12,455 nucleotides of DNA from an uncultured Marmoricola sp. (GTDB lineage Bacteria; Actinomycetota; Actinomycetes; Propionibacteriales; Nocardioidaceae): assembly GCA_937868455.1 (NCBI GenBank), contig CALMMO010000271.1, forward strand, positions 1 to 12,455. Direction: 5' to 3'. The stretch's first letter is position 1. Each line of letters starts with the position of its first letter. Shown here piece after piece: positions 8,799-12,455 of this stretch. The position numbers and the translations under genes are program-made. The notes beneath the pieces are model-generated. The model was not told the origin of the DNA and searched no databases. It saw only the letters and a program-made list of their open reading frames with translations.

Positions 8799-9698
8799 AT
8801 GGCCAGCGTGAGCGTGCTTGTGGTGGGTGAAGCTAATCCCGATCTGGTTCTGCGCGGAGATGTGCGGCCCCGGTTCGGTCAGACCGAGCAGTTGCTCACT
8901 GCGGCCGACTTGACCTTGGGTGGCTCAGGGGCCCTGGTTGCCCATGGTCTAGCTCGATTGGGGGTGCCGGTGGCGTTGTGTGCCGCAGTGGGCGCCGATG
9001 CGTACGGCGATTTCGTGCGCTCATACCTCGCCGATGCCGGCGTCGATTGTCGCTATCTGGTGACCGTGCCGGAGTCGACAGGCATCTCGGTGATCCTCAG
9101 TGACAGCGATCGCGCGATCTTGACGTACCTGGGTGCCATTGATGCGCTGCGGCCGACGCACTTGCCTGACCCTGCTTTGTTTGAGCACGTGCACGCAGCC
9201 TCGGTCTACCTCGCCAGCACTCTGCGACCGGCCTTGCCGAGCTATCTTGCCCAGTTCCGCACTTCCTCGCTCGACACCAACGACGACCCGTTGCGCACCT
9301 GGGCTGACCTGCCAGCCCTCCTGGGAGCCGTGGATGTGGTGCTGCCTAACGAGGGTGAGTTGGCATCGTGGGCGACCAGCCTGGGGGAGCGCGAGACCAC
9401 ATGGGAAGAGCAGGCCCACGCGGTCGCTGCACGTGGACCTGCCGTGGTGCTTAAACGTGGAAGTGAGGGAGGGGCCGTGGTGACAAAGCATGAGGTAATC
9501 ACCGTCGCCGCGCCTCAGATCACGCCGGTTGACACCACGGGTGCCGGTGACACCTTTGATGCTGGCTTTATCGCCGCGCGCCTGGATGGTCGCAGTCTGG
9601 ATGAGTCGTTGCAGTGGGCGGTGCGTGCCGGTGCCGCCTCGACCCAAGCCGCAGGCGGAGCCTCAGCCCAACCCACCCGTAACCAACTGCTGGTCTAG
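8799..9698 (+). CDS. PfkB-family carbohydrate kinase
   Basis: 299-residue cytoplasmic ATP-dependent sugar kinase of the ribokinase/PfkB family. The N-terminal signature region GGSGALVAHGLARLG is at 41-55 (the usual second asparagine is replaced), and the C-terminal signature DTTGAGDTFDAGF is at 245-257, with D251 as the catalytic base and the glycines forming the anion hole. An LDTNDDP segment (158-164) lies mid-protein, where related kinases have a D-x-N-x-x-P motif. The sugar cannot be read from sequence. Two starts are possible: ATG at 8799, or GTG at 8808, which would fit a leaderless transcript from the GACAAT box. The gene ends in a 4-nt convergent overlap with the sugar ABC operon, which may supply its substrate. 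Confidence 0.87.
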   Translation: MASVSVLVVGEANPDLVLRGDVRPRFGQTEQLLTAADLTLGGSGALVAHGLARLGVPVALCAAVGADAYGDFVRSYLADAGVDCRYLVTVPESTGISVILSDSDRAILTYLGAIDALRPTHLPDPALFEHVHAASVYLASTLRPALPSYLAQFRTSSLDTNDDPLRTWADLPALLGAVDVVLPNEGELASWATSLGERETTWEEQAHAVAARGPAVVLKRGSEGGAVVTKHEVITVAAPQITPVDTTGAGDTFDAGFIAARLDGRSLDESLQWAVRAGAASTQAAGGASAQPTRNQLLV

Positions 9699-10537
9699 CC
9701 CTTCATCCCGCTAAACGTCATCGTCGCCACGAACTGCTTCTGGGCCGCCAAGAAGGCCACCAACAGCGGAAGCGTGGCCACCACGTTGCCCGCCATCAAC
9801 AACTGCCATTGCGTACGACGGGTGCCTTGGAAGTTCGCCAACCCAAGCTGCAAGGTGTAGAGCTTCTCATCGCTGATCGAGATCAGCGGCCAGATCAGGT
9901 CGTTCCAGGTGCCAAGCAAGGTGAAGATTGCCAAGGTCGCCAGAGCTGGTTTGGCCAACGGCAAGATGATGTGCCAAAAGACCCCGAACTGGTTGCATCC
10001 GTCGAGGCGACCAGCATCTTCAAGATCGCGTGGCAACGACAAGAAGAACTGCCGCATCATGAAGACGCCGAAGGCACTGGTGAGCCAGGGGATCACCGGC
10101 GCAGCCATCGTGTTGATCGCACCCATGCGGGAGAACAAGATGAAGGTCGGGATCATCAGCAACTGGGTGGGCACCATGATCGTGCCGACCATCATGAAGA
10201 ACCCCATGTTGCGCCCAAAGAACTTCAACCGGGCATAGCCATAGCCCGCCAACGAACACAGCACCAGATGGCCCACGACGCCCAAGGTGGAGACGATCAA
10301 GGTGTTGCGGAACCACAACAAGACGTCGGAGTCGGTCCACAAGCCCGCATAGCCACCGAAGCTGAAGGTGGTGGGCCAAAAACGAGGCGGGAACCTGTTG
10401 ATGTCGGAATCGGGCATGAAGGACGTCAAGATCATCCACACCAGCGGGATCACGAACACCAGCGCAGTGGGAGCAAGCAAGAAATGCCAGAGCGAGAACG
10501 GCAGTTTGGACTTGGTGCTTCGAGCTGTGAGGGCCAT
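9695..10537 (-). CDS. Sugar ABC transporter permease, MalG-like (CUT1 family)
   Basis: 280-residue inner-membrane permease subunit, with about six hydrophobic segments and a short cytoplasmic N-terminus. The loop that docks to the ATPase reads EDAGRLDGCNQFGVFWHIILP (residues 173-193), a slightly divergent EAA motif with the conserved G and LP. The C-terminus FVATMTFSGMKG is the usual ending of MalG-type partners. The ATG at 10537 overlaps the stop of the upstream permease by 1 nt (TGATG), so the two are translationally coupled. The stop shares CTAG with the stop of the convergent PfkB gene. Confidence 0.93.
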   Translation of the reverse strand: MALTARSTKSKLPFSLWHFLLAPTALVFVIPLVWMILTSFMPDSDINRFPPRFWPTTFSFGGYAGLWTDSDVLLWFRNTLIVSTLGVVGHLVLCSLAGYGYARLKFFGRNMGFFMMVGTIMVPTQLLMIPTFILFSRMGAINTMAAPVIPWLTSAFGVFMMRQFFLSLPRDLEDAGRLDGCNQFGVFWHIILPLAKPALATLAIFTLLGTWNDLIWPLISISDEKLYTLQLGLANFQGTRRTQWQLLMAGNVVATLPLLVAFLAAQKQFVATMTFSGMKG

Positions 10538-11496
10538 CAGAATGCCTCCACCTTGCTCTTCTTGCCGTACCAGACCATGAACAGGGTCAAGATCATCGTG
10601 ATGGCGAAGATGGCGTAGGCAATCGCCGAGGCGTAGCCGGCTTTGAACTCCATGAAGGCCATTCGGTAGAGGTAGAACACCAGCGTCACCGTCGAGTTGA
10701 GCGGTTGACCCTTGGTGGTGGTGAAGACCAGATCAAAGAGCTGGATGGCGGCGATGAGTTGCCACACGGCGGTGAAGACGGTGACCGGGCCAAGCTCGGG
10801 CAAGGTCACGTACCTAAAGGTCTGCCACTTGTTGGCCCCATCGACTCGGGCGGCATCCAGGATGTCTTGACTGACGTCTTGGAGCGCGGCGAGGTAGGTC
10901 AACACGCAGAACCCGATCGAGCCCCACAGCGAAATGATGACGATCACCATCATCGCTTGGTGCTTATCGGTCAAGAACCCTTGCTGAGGCAGGCCCATCA
11001 GGCGCAGCACGTTGTTGGCGGCACCGAACTTCTCATCGAACACGAAGTTGGCCAAGATGCCGGTTGCCGCAGCGGAGGCCACGAACGGCACGAAGATGCA
11101 GGTTCGATAGAACCACTGAAATTTGATCGGCCGGTTGAGTGCGATCGCGAGCAGTAGGCCACCGATTACCGAAGTGGGCACATACATCAGTGCGTAGAAC
11201 AAGGTGTGCCAGGCGGCGGCAAACATGTCAGGGTCTTGTGCCAAGACCTTGTAGTTAGCGAAACCGACATTGGTTGCCGGCGTGATCAGGTCATTCTTTT
11301 GCAGGCTCAGGAAGAAGGCCCAACCAGCCGGAAAGACCGAGAGTCCCAAGATCAATAGGGTCGCCGGTGCGCAAAAGGCCCAGCCGGTCAGCGTGGAGCG
11401 AAGTGAAGGGCGGCCTTCTGCGCCGCCCTTCACGGCCCCACGACCGAATGGGGGTTTAGCCGCATTCAGGTCGTGGTTTGGGAACGTGATCGCCAT
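10537..11496 (-). CDS. Sugar ABC transporter permease, MalF-like (CUT1 family)
   Basis: 319-residue inner-membrane permease subunit that pairs with the MalG-like protein. After a hydrophilic cytoplasmic N-terminus of about 35 residues come six or so hydrophobic segments; the EAA loop reads DAARVDGANKWQTFRYVTLP (residues 214-233), a good match to the family. I start it at the ATG at 11496, 4 nt after the stop of the solute-binding protein gene; an in-frame ATG at 11541 would overlap that gene by 41 nt and adds an unlikely N-terminus. No clear ribosome site is visible, so coupling to the upstream gene is likely. Confidence 0.92.
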   Translation of the reverse strand: MAITFPNHDLNAAKPPFGRGAVKGGAEGRPSLRSTLTGWAFCAPATLLILGLSVFPAGWAFFLSLQKNDLITPATNVGFANYKVLAQDPDMFAAAWHTLFYALMYVPTSVIGGLLLAIALNRPIKFQWFYRTCIFVPFVASAAATGILANFVFDEKFGAANNVLRLMGLPQQGFLTDKHQAMMVIVIISLWGSIGFCVLTYLAALQDVSQDILDAARVDGANKWQTFRYVTLPELGPVTVFTAVWQLIAAIQLFDLVFTTTKGQPLNSTVTLVFYLYRMAFMEFKAGYASAIAYAIFAITMILTLFMVWYGKKSKVEAF

Positions 11497-11500
11497 GGGG

Positions 11501-12455
11501 CTATTGCACCAGTTCGACGAGGGAGTTCTTCGCGGCTGCATCCAACGCCGACTTGGAGTCCTTGGCCCCCAAGAGTGCTTGCGAGATGGCCTTGCCGACT
11601 TCCAGTGACATCGCCTGGTAGCCAGGGATGGTGGGCCGAGGCTTCACAGCGTTGGCCATGTTGGCCATGAAGATGTCGGCTCCGGGGTAGTCAGCGACGT
11701 ACTGCTGGAACTCGGGTGTGTCGACGGCAGATGAGCGCAGCGGCAAGTTGCCGTTCGCGACGTTCCAGCGCACATCTTGAGCAGGTGCCGTGAGCCACTT
11801 AGTGAAGTCGTAGGCCACCGCAGCTTTGTTGGTGTCCTTATGGTCAAACAGCGTCCACATGTCGAAGCCGCCCACGGTTTGGTGGTCACCGTCAGTGCCT
11901 GGAAGCACCTGCACGCCATAGTCGAGTTTCAACTGCTTGAGGTCATAGAGCACCCAGGGGCCTGTGATCACCATGCCGACCGAACCAGCATTGAACAGGC
12001 CTTGGTACTTCTCACCATTTTGGTCAAGGTAGACCGACTTGTCCTCGCGAGCCAGAGTTCGCCAGTAGTCCAGCGCCTTGACGCCGGCCTCGGAGTTGAA
12101 CAGCGGCTTGGTGCCATCAGCGTTGAGTACCTCGCCGCCGTTCTGCCACAACTGCGGCCACAGGTGCCAAGTGGTGTCTTCGTTACCGGCCACGGAGTAC
12201 GCCGTACCACTGATCTTCTTGGCTGGGTTGTTGATCGCGGCGGCGTAGGCGCGGAAGTCTTCCCAACTCCACTCTGGTGAGGGATCGCTCAGACCTGCAG
12301 CCTTGAGCAGTTTGCGGTTGTAGACCACAGCCAGGTTGCCGTTGACCGCAGGCATGCCAACGATCTTGGAGCCCACGGTCGCGGTCGCACGGGCGGCCTC
12401 AGGGAACTCTTCCCATGCCTTGGGGTCGGCGTCGATGAGTGGCTTGATATCCAAG
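11501..12455 (-). CDS. Sugar ABC transporter solute-binding protein (family 1), N-terminus outside window
   Basis: C-terminal 318 or so residues of an extracellular solute-binding protein of the SBP_bac_1 (MalE/UgpB-like) type, the capture subunit for the two permeases that follow. Family features include NGNLAVVYNRKLLKAAGL early in the visible part, a segment with W and Q residues likely in the ligand cleft (TTWHLWPQLWQNGGE), GVKALDYWRTLA, the hinge-region stretch GSVGMVITGPWVLYDL, then VGGFDMWTLF, and the C-terminal lobe ending in SALDAAAKNSLVELVQ. The reading frame is open through the right edge, so the TTG at 12454 is not a real start; around 100 residues including the signal peptide are missing. 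The ligand is a carbohydrate by family; which one is unknown. Confidence 0.92.
   Translation of the reverse strand, partial: LDIKPLIDADPKAWEEFPEAARATATVGSKIVGMPAVNGNLAVVYNRKLLKAAGLSDPSPEWSWEDFRAYAAAINNPAKKISGTAYSVAGNEDTTWHLWPQLWQNGGEVLNADGTKPLFNSEAGVKALDYWRTLAREDKSVYLDQNGEKYQGLFNAGSVGMVITGPWVLYDLKQLKLDYGVQVLPGTDGDHQTVGGFDMWTLFDHKDTNKAAVAYDFTKWLTAPAQDVRWNVANGNLPLRSSAVDTPEFQQYVADYPGADIFMANMANAVKPRPTIPGYQAMSLEVGKAISQALLGAKDSKSALDAAAKNSLVELVQ

Noticed and set aside
9809..10618. 269-codon plus-strand frame opposite the permeases
   Set aside because: Strongly polar, low-complexity translation typical of the reverse of membrane-protein codons; both permeases are certain.

Overview
The window reads as chromosomal DNA of a GC-rich actinobacterium (Actinomycetota). 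The evidence is strong G/C at third codon positions, many GTG starts, short or overlapping gene junctions, a leaderless-looking start, an actinobacterial set of families (DUF1272, PPK2, a CUT1 sugar ABC operon with no local ATPase), and what looks like a Tat-secreted Dyp-type peroxidase start beside a PCu(A)C copper chaperone. I cannot name the genus. No tRNA, rRNA, CRISPR array, insertion sequence or phage gene is visible.

Layout. Positions 1-5116 hold a long minus-strand run, read from right to left: an AEC-family permease, galE, a small cysteine-rich DUF1272 protein, a short-chain dehydrogenase/reductase (SDR), a polyphosphate kinase 2, a histidine-containing membrane protein, a PCu(A)C copper-chaperone lipoprotein, and the first 18 complete codons of a Tat-exported protein. 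galE, DUF1272 and the SDR are packed with a 1-nt overlap and a 3-nt gap. Positions 5117-5312 are a divergent spacer carrying the most interesting element: a promoter-like hexamer, a tiny ORF with three consecutive leucine codons, a strong stem-loop and an intrinsic terminator, all just before leuS. leuS (5313-7787, plus) ends in a 4-nt convergent overlap with a DUF606/YdcZ-type DMT permease (7784-8722, minus). A PfkB sugar kinase (8799-9698, plus) diverges from that permease and ends in another 4-nt convergent overlap with a minus-strand CUT1 sugar ABC operon: solute-binding protein (N-terminus off the right edge), MalF-like permease, MalG-like permease.

How the parts fit. The leuS leader looks like a ribosome-mediated transcription attenuator: scarcity of charged tRNA-Leu would stall a ribosome on the CTC-CTG-CTT run and change termination before leuS. 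The left edge is a copper delivery and secretion module. The right edge is a carbohydrate uptake operon facing a sugar kinase that may act on the imported sugar, although the kinase is not co-transcribed with it. galE, DUF1272 and the SDR form a tightly coupled unit whose shared purpose cannot be read from sequence. The whole window is coding except for short spacers; the only spacer above 100 bases is the leuS leader region.
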